Shown here: piece after piece, positions 13,925 through 27,300 of the stretch
Layout of the letters: every line of letters begins with the position of its first letter
Position numbering within the stretch: position 1 is the stretch's first letter
Assembly: GCA_902702965.1 (NCBI GenBank)
Contig: CACRXP010000010.1
Location: 1,338,298-1,402,297 of the forward strand
Direction of reading: 5' to 3'
Source of the DNA: Spirometra erinaceieuropaei
Taxonomy: Eukaryota; Platyhelminthes; Cestoda; Diphyllobothriidea; Diphyllobothriidae
DNA: 64,000 nt
Notes under the pieces: model-generated
Database searches by the model: none
Seen by the model: the letters and a program-made list of their open reading frames with translations, nothing else
Told to the model about the DNA's origin: nothing
Position numbers and translations under genes: made by a program

Positions 13925-15168
13925 CTCATTATCATCGCCATTATTATTATTACTATTATCAAAGCGCATTTTCGCAAGTAAACTCTTCTTAGGCCTCCGC
14001 GGATCCCAGTCAAAAGTGGGCGCTGAAAACAGCTGCCGCCGCATGGCATTTGAGAAGTTAGGGCCAAAGCAAATTCCACCCTCATATCTTAGCTAGTTCC
14101 CCTTTCCAACCGCATTGCCTAAGAAGAGGCGGAAGCCGGAAGTAAGCAGCAGACAGAAGCCCCACCAACACTAAATGACACAGACGGTATATGTTGTCGT
14201 ATGACTCATGCATGGACTCTCCTTCATTGCCAGTTGGACGGCTATTGTTGGTCTTAGTGACTCACATCGGCCAAAGACGCTTGTCTTGGGCCCGCCTAAT
14301 AGGGACTTGGTGCTTCCTTTATAATAGGATCATGTTTTCTGGTTTGCAAGCGATATGGATATTTCAATCGACTTATTACTTGCAAATCGTCCGTTGGGAA
14401 GAAGATCCTCTTTAAGTCTCTGGGGCCTCATCGTCAGTTGGTTTCTGCCTGTTTGGCTCCGGAACTTCAGTCTCCTATCTAACTCGCATTTCAACCAAGG
14501 TAACCCGGCGGCAACTCTCATCGGAGACATACGGTCCTGTCGCTACCAGCCAGTCGGAGTGTTTCACCAGTGCTGACGCCTTCTATGACCTATGTGCTTT
14601 TCTGCGAGGGATATACTTCCCCTAGGTTTACTTATTTTTAACCGTAGACGTTTTCTTTGTGTTGGTATAGCAAAGCGGTTGGAAACGGTCAGATAGAAGT
14701 CCGTCGCAAGAACAGGATTTTTCCACAATCCAGCACTTAGTTTGAACTCCCATGATGTTATGGTCAGAGTCGGCGCCGACTTGACGCAATGCGCAGAAAC
14801 TGGCCACTGAGCCGACCACGCGTACTCAGATAAGTACGTGGCTGAACTGATTCTGAGCATGGCTGTCACTAGGGTAGGAAGTAGCTAGCTGTCTCCTGCA
14901 ACGCTAGAAATAGGCGTTCGTAACGACCAGTTGTTTCACTTCAGCGAAATTGACAGGCCCTTCGCTACTTTCGAAACGGCGTCTAACTGCACACACTGCA
15001 ATAGCTGTAACGTTAACAGAGATGAAGCTTGGAACTGGGTATTCTAACCGACGGTGGCACCAAGTCGTCCAGGTTCGTCAATGACACCGACATGGTAGAA
15101 GTGGGAGCACTTGTCCAGCATATGGGGCCGTACTACGAGAGGGTCATTTTCTGGCAGCATGCCTTAGG

Positions 15169-16857
15169 TATTTAGACAACGGCCCGCTTGTACTTCACCA
15201 GTTCGCGTGTGTTTTTGACTTACATTTTGATGCACAGTTCCTTCACCATCCGAATAGGCCTGCTTGGATGCTTATCACTCGGCATCCTGGCAGAGCTCTT
15301 GACGCGCCGGTTCCTGCGGTCGGCAGAGTGAGTTTGTAGCTGTAAGGATGGAATTTGCGTGGAATGGCGGTTGGTGAATTTGGTATCAGTTGGATACCCT
15401 GGTTACCAACTTTGCCTTTGAAACAATTTCCAGTCCGCAAAACATCAATTTAGAGAGGACTTATTTATTTGCGGTTCTTGATGACGCCGAAGTGCTCTAC
15501 AGCATTTTATAGGGTAGTCGGTTTGCCGGAACTCAATCCTCGGCATCCTGACAACACTGTTGCTGCTGGCCCATAACTGTTTTTTACCGGATATATGTCC
15601 GCTGATTCCCCAACTAACCTTTGAAAGCCGTTCAGTCATCCGTCACGCACGGATGCTTCGATCGACCATCGGTTATGCTAACAAGCAGGCTACGTCTTTC
15701 TGGTTTCATCACTGTTCGAGTACTATGAATTCTTGTGAGGTATTACTTCACCGACCTTAAATTCCGCATTCTCCTGACCGGGTTTCGTTCATGTACAGCA
15801 TTTATTGGTAGCTTTCTATCCATTTATCCAAGAAAACTGGATGACGCGAACGGGGTTGACGGTCAGTTTCCTCAACCTTGTTGTCCCTTAGAGACTATTG
15901 TCAGCACATCTCTATTCTTATCCTGCAGGAAAAATGTTTCAATTCCCTCTCATCCTGCACACAAGTGTTTATCTTCAACCGGCAAAGATACTTAACCGAC
16001 AACTGTTTCGCTCACCTCGAAACAGTTCAGGAATTCATTTAATGATGTCCTTCGGGTAGAACTGGAGAAAGATAAGGCAGAATTTAATGGGCATTAATTG
16101 CTGTCACCAGCCTACTCCAAGATCAGATAAACTTACCTTATTTTGGTTGGATCAGACGAATGACATGAACCAAACACCCAAACAGGATCAAACGACCAGC
16201 CTTTCAAAGTCACTGCGGTGCTCTATTGATTGATATATCACAGCTGCCTCTGCTAGCTGCGCAATTTTATAGGCGCTTCGTTTCGTTCGACTGGCAAGGA
16301 GATCATATTTTTTCAGTCCGATTAATTGTCAGATTAGGGTATTCCTAGCTCGTCCGCCCAGTCGATGAAACGTGTTTTCAGTCATGTTTTGTCCTAAGAA
16401 ATGAAAGGTTGGCGCTGTCACTCCTCCAGCACTACCCCGATCATGATTGACTGGCGACAGCGTGTAGACCTAGAATGGTCGTCAATCGTAGCTTTGTTTG
16501 CTCATCTACCCTCTTTTCAATAGGCGAGAGCTTCCCATTCCAAAGTAATTTGAAAACGTTCTAGCCTGGGCAATATCACAATTAGAAATGCTGTGACATC
16601 ATTTTGTAGCCAGGTCGTGTCTTCGAACATCACTACTCATGCACACATCGTCACAACCGTCGACAGATGGGTGAAACACTATTTGCTGTTGATTGTTAGA
16701 TCCACTTGCCGGTATGAAGAGTACACTCAAATGCAAACCTCGGGTCCTTTAGCTTAATTCCACAGTATCACTGATCAGTTGGATCTGGGAACGCCGTAAA
16801 CAACATTGTGGACCTAGGTCTCTCCCCTTCTGAAAAGCGTTTTTTCATCGTTTACAG
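15169..16857. other. Non-coding stretch upstream of first recognised exon
   Basis: No exon could be defended here, although the gene whose first visible exon begins at 16858 needs at least one more upstream exon, ending with two bases of a split codon. That exon may lie here or further upstream. Confidence 0.4.
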
Positions 16858-17479
16858 CCCAGGTACAACAACGGGACCAGGAAGACGTTCTTCCAATTTC
16901 ACAGCCGTCAACATTCCTGTCCGAGCAGTCAAAGACAACAATGACAGTGAAGGAAGAGTTGCAAAGGAATCACCAACAGTCTCCAGTTCGACGCCTGTCC
17001 CCGAGACCCCCAGCCATGGACTAACTCCCGAAGACCGTCAACTTCTCTGGCAACTCTGGGCACAGGTAGAACCGCTGTTTGACCAGAACAATACCCCACC
17101 CCCGAAGCCCCCAATACCAACCAGCGCGGAGGAACCTTCCTCGCCGCCATTCTCTAGTGCTGGGGAGTCCCTTGCGACGGATTCGGGCATCATTAGCGAC
17201 ATCAGTCTCGATCTCTTCCCTTCAACCGGGACTTATACGAACGTGCGTGCTGATAGCAAATTGAACGCTTATCTCCGATCGTTAGCCGAGGCCGTTGAGG
17301 CGCAGCAGCCACTCAAACCGCCCTCCAGTCGAGAACACCACCATGTGGTGAACACTTCAACACATACAGCAGCGGAAGAGGAGTCCCCGTATGCTTCTTT
17401 GGATCGCGTTTTGCACCGAAATGGGCATCGTCAATCATCATCACCACCGCCGCCGAGTCTTCCACCACGAAGCGGAAAA
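16858..17479 (+). CDS. Exon 1 (first visible) of a large Ser/Pro-rich protein gene
   Basis: Internal exon of a gene I do not recognise. The acceptor is a pyrimidine-rich tract ending in cgtttacag at 16857. The donor is aaa|gtgaac. The exon starts with the last base of a split codon and ends on a codon boundary. It encodes about 207 residues rich in Ser, Pro and Thr with several PPPP or PPKPP runs, so it is probably disordered. One short helical-looking block (TPEDRQLLWQLWAQVEPLF) stands out. A DSGIIS hexapeptide fits the DSGxxS phosphodegron pattern. A second donor at 17490 (cgg|gtatgg) would also be in phase with the exon at 31570 if the 62-base exon were skipped. No ATG suitable as a start lies in frame, so more exons lie upstream. 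Confidence 0.7.
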
Positions 17480-17930
17480 GTGAACTGCGGGTATGGCGAA
17501 TTTTTAGTGTATATGATTCTCCTTCCCACTTGAATTCACATCTGTTTGACTCTCTCAGCTGAGTAGTGATTTTGTTTTAAAGTTTCCAAGGTGGCTTCAT
17601 CTTTGCTCATATTGCACAAGCTAGCGTTGTTGGTGGTGGAGAGGAAGTTGCCGCTTGCTGCACCTGTCCACGGCGTATCGACCAGAGCGAGCGCAGAACA
17701 AAGCTTTCCCTTTGTTCAAAACCCGTTAAAAGTATAATTCGCCTGACAGAGATCGTGTGGAGTAGTTTGATGAAGGCATGGTTTCCTGCAGGATCTGAAG
17801 TTAGAGGTGGACGTGTCCACGCACTTCTGCGGCACACCAATTTGTGACTCGCGGAGGGCGGGTGAAGTCATATTTGCTGGCAAAAAACATTCACAATGTC
17901 GTAATACTGTTGTGATCTGTATTTTTTTAG

Positions 17931-17992
17931 GCGACCGATGTCAATCTGCCCCTGAGGGTATATCCGCTGTGTGGTCTTCAACAGTTTATCCG
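17931..17992 (+). CDS. Exon 2, 62 bp, same gene
   Basis: Small exon after a strong acceptor (atttttttag|GCG). It starts on a codon boundary, matching the end of the previous exon, and ends CG|gtagat, leaving two bases of a codon. The next exon at 31570 supplies the third base, making Arg. It encodes about 20 residues including VNLPLRVYPLCGLQQF. The phase match on both sides is the main support. The donor is only a moderate match to consensus. An alternative donor 27 bases into the exon would break the phase. Confidence 0.5.
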
Positions 17993-20900
17993 GTAGATCT
18001 CACAAATTACCTAGTCCGCAGCTCCAGGCTGTTTCATTGTCCGACACAGGTTGACTGACATGCCTGTTCATAAGTACCAACAATTAATATTTTTCCACTT
18101 TTCAATAACTGTTGACGTGTTTGTGCCTTAGTGGCCAGACTTGAGTTCCTAAGCTTCTCTTCACCCCTCTAGCGAAGAAAATGCTCCAACTATTCTACTT
18201 TGTCCTACTGATAAATAAGCCGTGATTTAAAACGTAGACTTCGGTCTACTTAAAGTCAATGCGCTGTACGTTTCTGGGTTAGACTCCTTTCCAGCTCGGA
18301 AGTGTAATTTTGGGGAAAATACGACCACATCTCATTTTCTATCGTTAAGATATTTCCACCCTCCATTTTTCTTTCCAACCCATCTAAAGGCGTATTACTA
18401 GTCGATGGGCGACCGCACGACGGCAATTTTCCACCCCACATATTTCACAACGTCAAATTTAGAATTCCATGGAAATGAGATCTGCAATCTCAAGTAGCCT
18501 TCTTGTTGCACCTAGCCAGACAGCAAAAGCCTAGCAGAAGGACCCGGAACTGTCCTAACGGGTATCTCGACAATCACGACTTACGATACCAGATTCCTTT
18601 CTCTCCCTACTTCTTCATCGCAAGACAGCGTGCTCGCCACTTTTAAAAGTGTCAACTCATGGCTTCTAGCTTCGCGCCTCTGTAGCATTTCCCTACAGAG
18701 TAAAAACAAAATTTTACGTTTGATCAGTCAAGTTTGCCATGCGCATGGCGTTAAAAATTCTTTACCGAAGACCCTGTACTGGACCTGGATCTCTGGCAGT
18801 TCATTGCATCAGTCTGTCACTTGTTTTATGACCCCTAAGTCTCTTTGACTAAATATAACCTTTGAATTCTTTTGGGATGCAACTATACCCATATTGATAC
18901 CCTCTTGGGCTGCAGTGTTTACCACTACCCCCGGACGGAATGAATTTTTTTAAAAACAATAGGTTGGATTTGCACACTGCCAACTGCACTTATGTGACAG
19001 CAAGACAACGTTAAAGTCGACTGGGGATGGGCGTCGGTGCAGTATCAAACATATCTAAATGCTCCGTCAACGCATACCATCCACGACATAATCCCTACAG
19101 TCAAACGACTAAAACGTCAAGAATGGGGGAAGTTTTGGATTTGAAACAAGTTGGCACGCTATTGGGTCGCAACATTCCAATCCTGACTATCCGTAAAATT
19201 TTCCTGCGCTGATGAGATTAGCTTAGTTTGGCCTTTTCAGCACATGGAGGTGCAAATAAGCTGGGCCATGGGGGTACTCTTTTGTTCATCGTGAGTACGT
19301 TAGGGTGTACTAAGTTGTGGACAGGTATCACGTCTTCCAGTTAGACTGGGAGCCACAAATCCGTTCTTTTAAGAAAGCGTGCATTTTCGAAAAATCTGAG
19401 TGTTATTCGTCCTTACTTTCCATAAGTAACATGACAGTCAGAAAACCGCAGGCCTACACATTGCGCACTCCAAGATATCTCAGTGGATTCCCAGAACTAC
19501 CCAGCTAGCTCTGATTTGTTAATAGATGTCTGTTATTTTAGACTGTGCGTGTAAACTTTTTGACCTTCTTTTCGGGCAAGCAATTTACTGTTTGCGACAG
19601 CGTATTGGCAATTAGTGGTTGAAGAAATACAGCGAACGATTATTTGTAGTTTTGGACTGGTTAACTCGAAGAAATCAGTCTTTTTGCTGTGACCAGCGTA
19701 TCCTTGAGTTTCTTCTACTTTGCGGTATAGCCAGGGGGTCTTCGCCTCTTTACTTTGTCATCTGAGTCCTGAAAACGACGTATTATTTTCAAGAGGTTTC
19801 TTAGTAGGCTCGAATCAATGAGTTCTCCTCGAAGCGCAGGTGGCAGACCTTCTCGTTTTATTTTCTCTAAGCAGTCTTGTTGCCGTGGCCACTCAAGTTT
19901 GAGGAACTCAGTGGCGTTGACACAAGCCGCGTCTTTCAAACCATTCCACTTTTTCCAGCGTCAACTTTGTCTTTATGCATTTTGTACGCTTCACTTTTCA
20001 CCCTAAAGATTACACTTATTTGGGTGTACTCTTTTTCGAGCATTCGATGTATAATTAATTTTATGCACTTGTCTCCTGACCACGTCTATGGTTGAATCCG
20101 CAGTTTAACCTCAGATGTCGCCAGGTGCTCCTCCGACGTGTTGTCTCCTGGTGGTGAAAGGAACGAATAACTCTTTTTATTACGAGAAAACTGTGTTACG
20201 CACAGGCCACTAGCAGAAGTCCCTTCCGTTTGCAGTTACCACCGATTACTCGCTCTCTCTCAGTTGATTTGATACTCACCTACCCGGAACGATGCAATTA
20301 GGAAGTACAGGTCGCCACGGAACTTGTGCTTCAGGTTAGCATTGTCTTTGGTCATGGGACATAGGCGCTGGTAGTGGTTGCGAATTGTCTTCCTGAATTC
20401 TACCGTCAGTGTAATGAGTCAGTTGATGGGTCACTTCGGTAAGGCACCCTTCTTCCCCACCGCAGTGAGTATTCCCTACTTTAATGCCTCGCACATCAAG
20501 TGACAAGGACTTGAACAAGAAATATATCCTCAATCTGGGCATTTTTTACTGCTTGTGTTCCGGACAACGACACACAAGGTGATCAGCGGTCAGGATTACT
20601 AATGAGAAAAATTAATAGATGCATAGGCTGCATCAGACTGTTCAGAGACCAATATGGCGGACGTTATCGGATAAACTTGCGCGTCACACGTTTTAAAGCT
20701 TCTGGTACACATGAATTAGTATTCTATTTTGTTGACTCACTACCCATACCTTACCGCCTCTAAGTGGTCTAAAGGAGTTGCGTGCTATGCCCACAAATGC
20801 ATCGCATTTTTAAGATCCTGCATATGCCCACCTCCGTTTTAGTCCCCCAATATCAACTCCAAGACAACTTAGGTACGGATCTCTGGGGCAATAGGCACCT

Positions 20901-22879
20901 CACAATTTGGAGAGTTATATTCCCACTTCTTTAAGGCTACAGGCGCTTCAAAATTTCACTTTTGTAGGAAAACCTCTTCGTTATTGTCCGTCAACCGCTA
21001 TTCGAGCGATTAGTTAATTTATTAGTCAATAAGGAGGCGTTCCAGTACATTTCAGGAGCCCTCGGTGAGCTTATAGAGACTTAAAAGTCTGATTCGGGAA
21101 TGAATTACCAACCGTTCTCGTCCCAGATAACTTTGAATATAATTAAGGCTAGTAGTCATCTATTTTATATTCTGCTCGGCCTCATAAGATCATTTTTCTT
21201 TCCACGTTTGGTTATGTGGGACGATAGACTTCGAAATAGAAAGCTTTGCCAGATAACGCATGAAAGGTGTCTCTTTGAAAGTACTTTCCAGGCCTGGGTC
21301 CCATGTGCTAGAAATATCCAAGTTTGTTTTACTTTTCCCCATATTTGTCTGCTGATTTCTTGCGATCATTTCTGACCACTGAATTCGCAAAAATTGTATA
21401 TTTCCGATTATTCCTGGCATTTGCTTCTTAGCCTACTTATTTTCACTGAGTTTTATAAAGCTCGGTTGCCAGCAGTACCGAGCTATAAATCTTCAACACT
21501 ATCGCTTCGTTTAGACAGGAGCGAGATCCTCGGCGATCGCTTTTATCTGGTTTTAATCCATCATTGCCCCTGTCATCGTTATTGCAGTAATTTCGGCCTA
21601 ACACATCAAGTGAGAAAAAAGGCTCACTCGAACTCTTAGTCTATTGTGTTCTGGTGCATAATTTCATACAGTAATACGAACTTTACTTTTTCTTCTTTAT
21701 CCTCGCTCTTCTATCGCACGCAGAAGTCTCTCGTGTCTGCGTGGGCTTAGGCGAAAGCGATCGCTTGCGTATGTGTTTTCTGGCCCAACTTTAAACAGAC
21801 TAACATTCTAATTTTGTTTGTCCAACTGACAGCCTTCTCTGACTAATCTTTTTCCAACCCCTTCAACATTCCTTTTGATCACTTATTCATTCGTGGACGG
21901 GCATGGTAGGATGCTGGAAGTGAGCTTTGCCTCACAATGAGCGGTCCCTCCCTCCTGCCTTTTTAATCGGTTTCACAGTTCTAAATATCAATGCTTTCGG
22001 AGTGACAGTTAGGAGGCCACAGAGCAACCGTTTCTCCTCTAGGGCAGTGGCCAGTGTAAATGGCGACCTATCCGTACCAGATGTAATATTTAAACAAAGG
22101 GCATTATGTGGGAGTTAATGCGTACAGCACGGGATCACGACATGGACATTTGGCACGATTTGACGACGCACGCACCTGAATAGCTCTTCCTAACCACCGG
22201 ATATAGGCCGCTTTTTTGCGAACGATGTTACAGGTCTCAGGCAATTTCCAAGTCCAACTTTAGTGATGATCTGCGAGCGGGAACTTTAAGTCCTATTGGC
22301 CATCAGATCCATCTAACTCATTCTTCACTGGCTTTCTCTTGAAGATTCTGCGTGAGTGACCTAAGTATGCAGCTAGCCGGCTCTGGAATTTGCCTCGACT
22401 GACCACGTTTCTAGTGCCCAGAAGTGGGATGGAATTGTCCCTTAGCGTCATCTAGGCCACTTTTGAAACTGGCCTAGGGTATGGCCTTGAAATTTTCAGA
22501 AAATGTTCAATTGTCAGCATCAAAATCGTAGATCAAAGTCTTCCTCTTAATTTGGCCTGTCCTCGTAGGGTCATTTCCCCATCCACTCCCTCGGGACTTT
22601 GTTTTAAAGACGAGTGACCCTTGAAGAAAGTGGAAAATCAACAAGGATCACATAGTTTTGCGGGCACTTTTGTTCTTTGCAGTTGCTGCACTCGTCATCG
22701 TTTGTTAAGCAAAAAGAGTTACCAGTTTTCTAAAATCTTCGCTCTCACTGCTCCCTTCGACACCCAAAATTGAAAGCTTGAAATGGTTGTGTAAGTCAAA
22801 TGACTTCCGAAATGTCGCATTTGTGAACCTGAAGTCAAAATGCTTCCTTTCCTGGTTCAGGAATATCGATAATCTTTGG

Positions 22880-23179
22880 TCAGTATGACATTCGTGCTCT
22901 CAGTTTATGGTTCCTGAATCGTGGCTTGTTTTTCTCCAGATAACATCGTGTGCGCAAACAGTGACCATAGCTAGACTTTCCTGGCGCACTGGAGGCTTGG
23001 AGAGAGGGATTCTGTTCACCAGCAACTTTTTCAACCGATTTACGGCGACTCTCAGGTCGGTCACAATTCCAATTATTTAGTTCGTCGACAGCGAATTCGA
23101 CATTCGTATTCCCTTTGTCGGCCGAGAACGTAGGCAACATCGACCCTCTCGTTAAGAAGAGATTTATTTTTAGTATCAA
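22880..23179 (-). mobile_element. Possible PLE fragment (reverse-transcriptase N-terminal side)
   Basis: A 99-codon minus-strand open frame contains FSADKGNTNVEF. That resembles the ADKGN...VV...D block found before the reverse-transcriptase palm in Penelope-like elements. The rest of the frame is not recognisable. One short motif is weak evidence, and chance similarity is a real possibility. Confidence 0.25.
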
Positions 23180-24152
23180 AAAGTAGTCGAACTCCGCTGT
23201 GGAGCATGTATCCGGTTTTTTCTGGTCTTATGTCGCAAAGATCTGACGTGTCGTCACGACGTAAATTCTATTTTGTTACAAAAGCAAAAACGTCTTTTAT
23301 TTCTGCCTTTGAGCATAGTTAGGCTCTCTAACTAGCTTTTATTAAATTCAACTATCTGTTAATTCAAAATTTACTGGTGTATGTATGTGTGTATTTTTCC
23401 CAATGTTTGATTTTGGTTTCAGCCCTTCTGAAATGCTGCAATTATTTCCATTTTATTAGAAGGGTTCGCTCATTTTAAGTGAGATGAAACCGTTGATGTG
23501 TCTCTTATCTCACTCAAATAAGGCTGTCACAAAGGCGACGTTAATGAATCCTTGCAACTTGACCAAGTTATCCCGTCATTAGGCCACGTATGTTAGCCTG
23601 TCGTGAAAACTTCAAGACGTGCTTGGTACCTTATAATTTTGACTTGGGTGGTAGATCCGACCTGGGGCCACCTCAATTTGCCTTCATCCATACATCAGTG
23701 GTTTATCCGAGTCAAGGCGACTTTGAATGAAGCAAGACACACTGTTTGACGACTTAACGGTGTCGGATCCCATACAGGAGTGGTTATAGGAACCACATTA
23801 CGAATAGGTCGTCGCGTCCTCACGTATAGACAGCGGATTTTGGAGAAGCCATTACGGTCGGTATACTTCCCTTGATTTTGCCGACTTTGAGCTCTATCAG
23901 TCAATCCAGTTTAACCATTTCGCCGTGTCGGTTAATGGCAGGGGGAAGCAAGTGCAAATTCTTATATTTCGGCATCGACAAAGTGACTGTTCTTGTTACA
24001 AAATCTTTCTACCCTCACACGCTTCCAAGCCCTGCGAGAACCCTCGTCATGGTTAATGTTATGATCCATTTCGGGAGGGGCATGAACTTCAGTGTATCTG
24101 CCTAATACATGCAGAAAGATTAATAATTCAACCGACCCATTTGTGGAATACA

Positions 24153-24241
24153 GGACGGCCTCGACAGGATTCGAACTCGCGATAGTATGGTCATGGCTTT
24201 AGTACCGCCGGCGCTGTAACCACCTGAGTCACGAGGTACCG
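24153..24241 (-). repeat. tRNA-like unit of a SINE (minus strand)
   Basis: On the minus strand a tRNA-like block has an A box (TGACTCAGGTGGTTACAGCG, 24212-24231) and a B box (CGAGTTCGAATCCTGTCG, 24162-24179) at normal spacing. Partial acceptor pairing CCTCG/CGAGG is present. The acceptor stem has mismatches and the anticodon arm is poor, so this is a degenerate tRNA-derived element rather than a working tRNA gene. Confidence 0.55.
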
Positions 24242-24280
24242 ACCGAGAGCTCAAGTGCAAAGAACTGAAGGTTCTCGGTC
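24241..24280. repeat. Inverted repeat between two tRNA-like units
   Basis: gaccgaga at 24241-24248 and tctcggtc at 24273-24280 are reverse complements. Each is the 5' flank of one tRNA-like unit, which makes the two units a head-to-head pair with a shared leader word. Confidence 0.6.
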
Positions 24281-24376
24281 GGGGCCATGTAGCTAAGGTG
24301 GATAGAGCGTTGGCTGTGCTGATACCTTCGCTTTTCCGTCGTGGAAGTTTCGAATACCGCCGTTGTCCTCGACCCT
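24278..24376 (+). repeat. tRNA-like unit of a SINE (plus strand)
   Basis: A plus-strand tRNA-like block has A box tagctaaggtggatagagcg (24290-24309) and B box gtttcgaatac (24347-24357). It points away from the minus-strand unit next to it. Both start with a tctcggtcgg leader, which suggests one SINE family. It is degenerate and unlikely to be a functional tRNA. Confidence 0.5.
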
Positions 24377-27300
24377 AGCACAGTTGGCTTAAAGTAATTA
24401 TTCAAATATTCCGAAAGCACAGTGGATGTACATTAACTGTTTGCACACATTTCCTTCTAAAATATGCTCAAAATTGAGACCTTGGCATGATGACTCATGC
24501 ACTGAAAGGATATTTGACTTGTTTTAAGCAGAGCCATATGAAAGGGCAAATGTTGCCCTGTGACACTCCTTATCCGTGTGTCCCTAAATAAGAGGAACTG
24601 CTAAATTTTACCGAGATGGCTGCTCTAGGGAAGACTCCTTCTGGTGCCGCATGTGCGCTGATCCGATGGGCCGCGGATACCTCAGGCATTTGGTTGTGTT
24701 AGCTGTGTCCAACTTCCTTTTGACAGGTCAGACGCTTCCGTCTTGAGCGAGGCTGAAGAGCCAGAAGTGAAATGTTGGGTTGCACTGTCGGCAAAATTTA
24801 CATACTGTGGTTTTTTGTGCAAATTACACTGTCATTAATAAACTCGAGTAGTTCCTTCGAAAGCGTCCTTTAGAACGCGTAAACTACAATGTGTTTCTTT
24901 CTGTTCACCAGAATATTTACGTGTTCTAACAGCAGTTTAAGTGATCAGTTCCCTCTAAGTCTAACCTACGACACCTTACATTAATTTTTCGTGGTGTTAC
25001 GCTTGCTTTGCTTTTGTTCTAACAACTGAGAACCTTGTTTCTGTGCCTGGCACTGTTTCATTGTGTGCAATGGCAGTTGCGGTGCCACTTCCTGGCACTC
25101 GACACTCAATCCGTGTCCCCTTAAAAGTTTCTCGAAATGGCAGCTTTTCACTTCTATACAGCGTGGTTGCTTCTTTTAGACGGTGTCCAAAGAAACTTCA
25201 TCGGGACTCAGATCAATCTGTAAAGTTTGAAATTATATGTCCTTTATTGGTGGGTGGAGGCCTGTGGCCTCCCTCGAAGTTCATTGCTCGTTTACATATC
25301 CAGAAATACAACGAACCATGTAGTTTGAGCATTTGTCGCGTTCTCTCTACCTGTTTACCTTGTTTTTTTCTTTCTACGCACGAACTACATCCTGTAGCTC
25401 ATAGGTGACATTTGTACTGATTTAGATGGCTAATGCAACTTTTGTTGTTGCTATCAAAAGCTTCTTGTAATGCCTACTTCAACAGCTTTTCTGAAATTAA
25501 TTTGAGTTTTCTGCGACTGAGTCCAAAATGATTAAGAAGAATGAGGCACAAGTTTATCGACAAAGAAGACGTTTCGTGAACTTCATCATTTCCCTCATCA
25601 GGACGGTAATTTGGCTGCTTCTGCTGTCCTAAATTTACTCAGTCTCGTCAGTGTAGTCGATTAATAATATTTGATGAAGAAAATAAAAAGTCTTTATGAC
25701 CTAAGGGCGAATAAATTTCGATCCGGAAATGCCTACTTCTGACGTATTATCACGATAACTCTGCGAATGCCGTTCCCATATCATTTGGCACCTCCGATTT
25801 CATCGGACAGACAGCCAGTCCTATAGGTCATAAAGATATGACATCAGACTTAAACTTTCAATGATCCCCCTCGCCTCGGTTCAGACTTCGGGCGTACCTG
25901 CACTTTGGGCCAACTCATCACTGTCTGATGACAGCTACTGAGTCCGGATAAGTTAGTAACACGACTGGTGTTTAACACGGATAGGATTGTTTGAATTTCA
26001 TTAGAGCTTTATATTTTCAAGTGTGTTCAAGTGGGAGTTTGAAACGCCGAAGAGAAATAGTTGGGCATGTGAATCCGGAACCCTCTTTCCCCTCCCTGTC
26101 ACACGCACTATATATACATATCCCTCTCATCTTTCGACACAGGGCAACATAACCGCACTTCCTACTAGCCTACCGTAACTTTCTCCCCACCCCTCTCACG
26201 CACCAATGGTCTGTTTATGTAATGGGGATATTATGACTGCCGCTTTGACCTTCCTAATCGTCTTTAACCAGCTAGATGCCTGGTTCAAATTCCAGGCTAT
26301 CCAAACCTGGGGTTGAGTATCGCTGGCTAACAATGACTAATAAGCCAGAATTAGCCACACTATTCGCCTTTGTTGTTGTCCGTACTCCTTCCTGCATAAT
26401 TAATGGCTCCTATGCGACTGCCTATCAGGTCTTCACACGAAGCCCTAAAGCCTACAAAGACAACTATGTCCGTCAACCTAATTGGTGGCCGTTCTTCTCA
26501 CGGTAGTGTATATTTGCGACCATTACCGGTAGGGAACTGGACCCATGACACAGTCATAGAGCGTCAGACTTAATGTTCAAGGACCCAGCTCGTCCATTCT
26601 CAGAGTCTGACGATGACTAGTGATCCAACAGTCAGTTATCTTTGTCTCTGTCAGCGCTCCTTATTTTGGATATTGCTGGTCGTTCTCTGACTGTCTGCGA
26701 GAGTCCTAGCTTCCCTTCAGAAGGTACCAAATGGGCACTTGGCATGTCGCTGATGGATAATGACCGTGAAACACCTGTCTGCGTCTGGCGTGTTAGTCCC
26801 TTAACGAGCGTTCTAGGGTTAATTTTTCGCCTGAAGTTATCGAATGGGTGTGGGGCATAGTCCTCAGAACGTGACATGCTAGGCTTGGCCCGCATCTTTA
26901 TGTGAACATCGCAACCGGATACCGTCCACTTCGACGGATTGATTTAGTAGTATTGAGATCTGTAATATGACCAGCAAGTAGGGTGTTTCATAAGCATATA
27001 GTATGCTCCCGGCAATCTATTACGTAAGAACACGGACACCCGCTTGACTGTTTTTTTCATCTTGGCTGGTGGCTCTGTTAGAATTGCATTGAGCCTGCTT
27101 GCTAATGTTCTTGGCCATTGTGGTTGAAAAGTATGAACGATCTTGACATTTTCAGATAGGCATATTCACATTTGAACCAAACAGCCTTTTTCACAGACAG
27201 CGTTCCCCATCCGGCCTCTCGACTTTACATTAAGTAATCACCTTGATAAGAAGGTGAGATGTTTTCTTAAATAACTGCTTGCCTAAGTGTTTTCTTGTCA

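Noticed and set aside
25043..25408. 121-codon plus-strand frame in the long intron
   Set aside because: No splice signals matching the gene's phase and no domain. Likely chance.
26276..26310. T-arm-like string (cctggttcaaattccagg) suggesting a tRNA
   Set aside because: No A box, acceptor stem or anticodon arm at the right distance, and the loop has an extra base.
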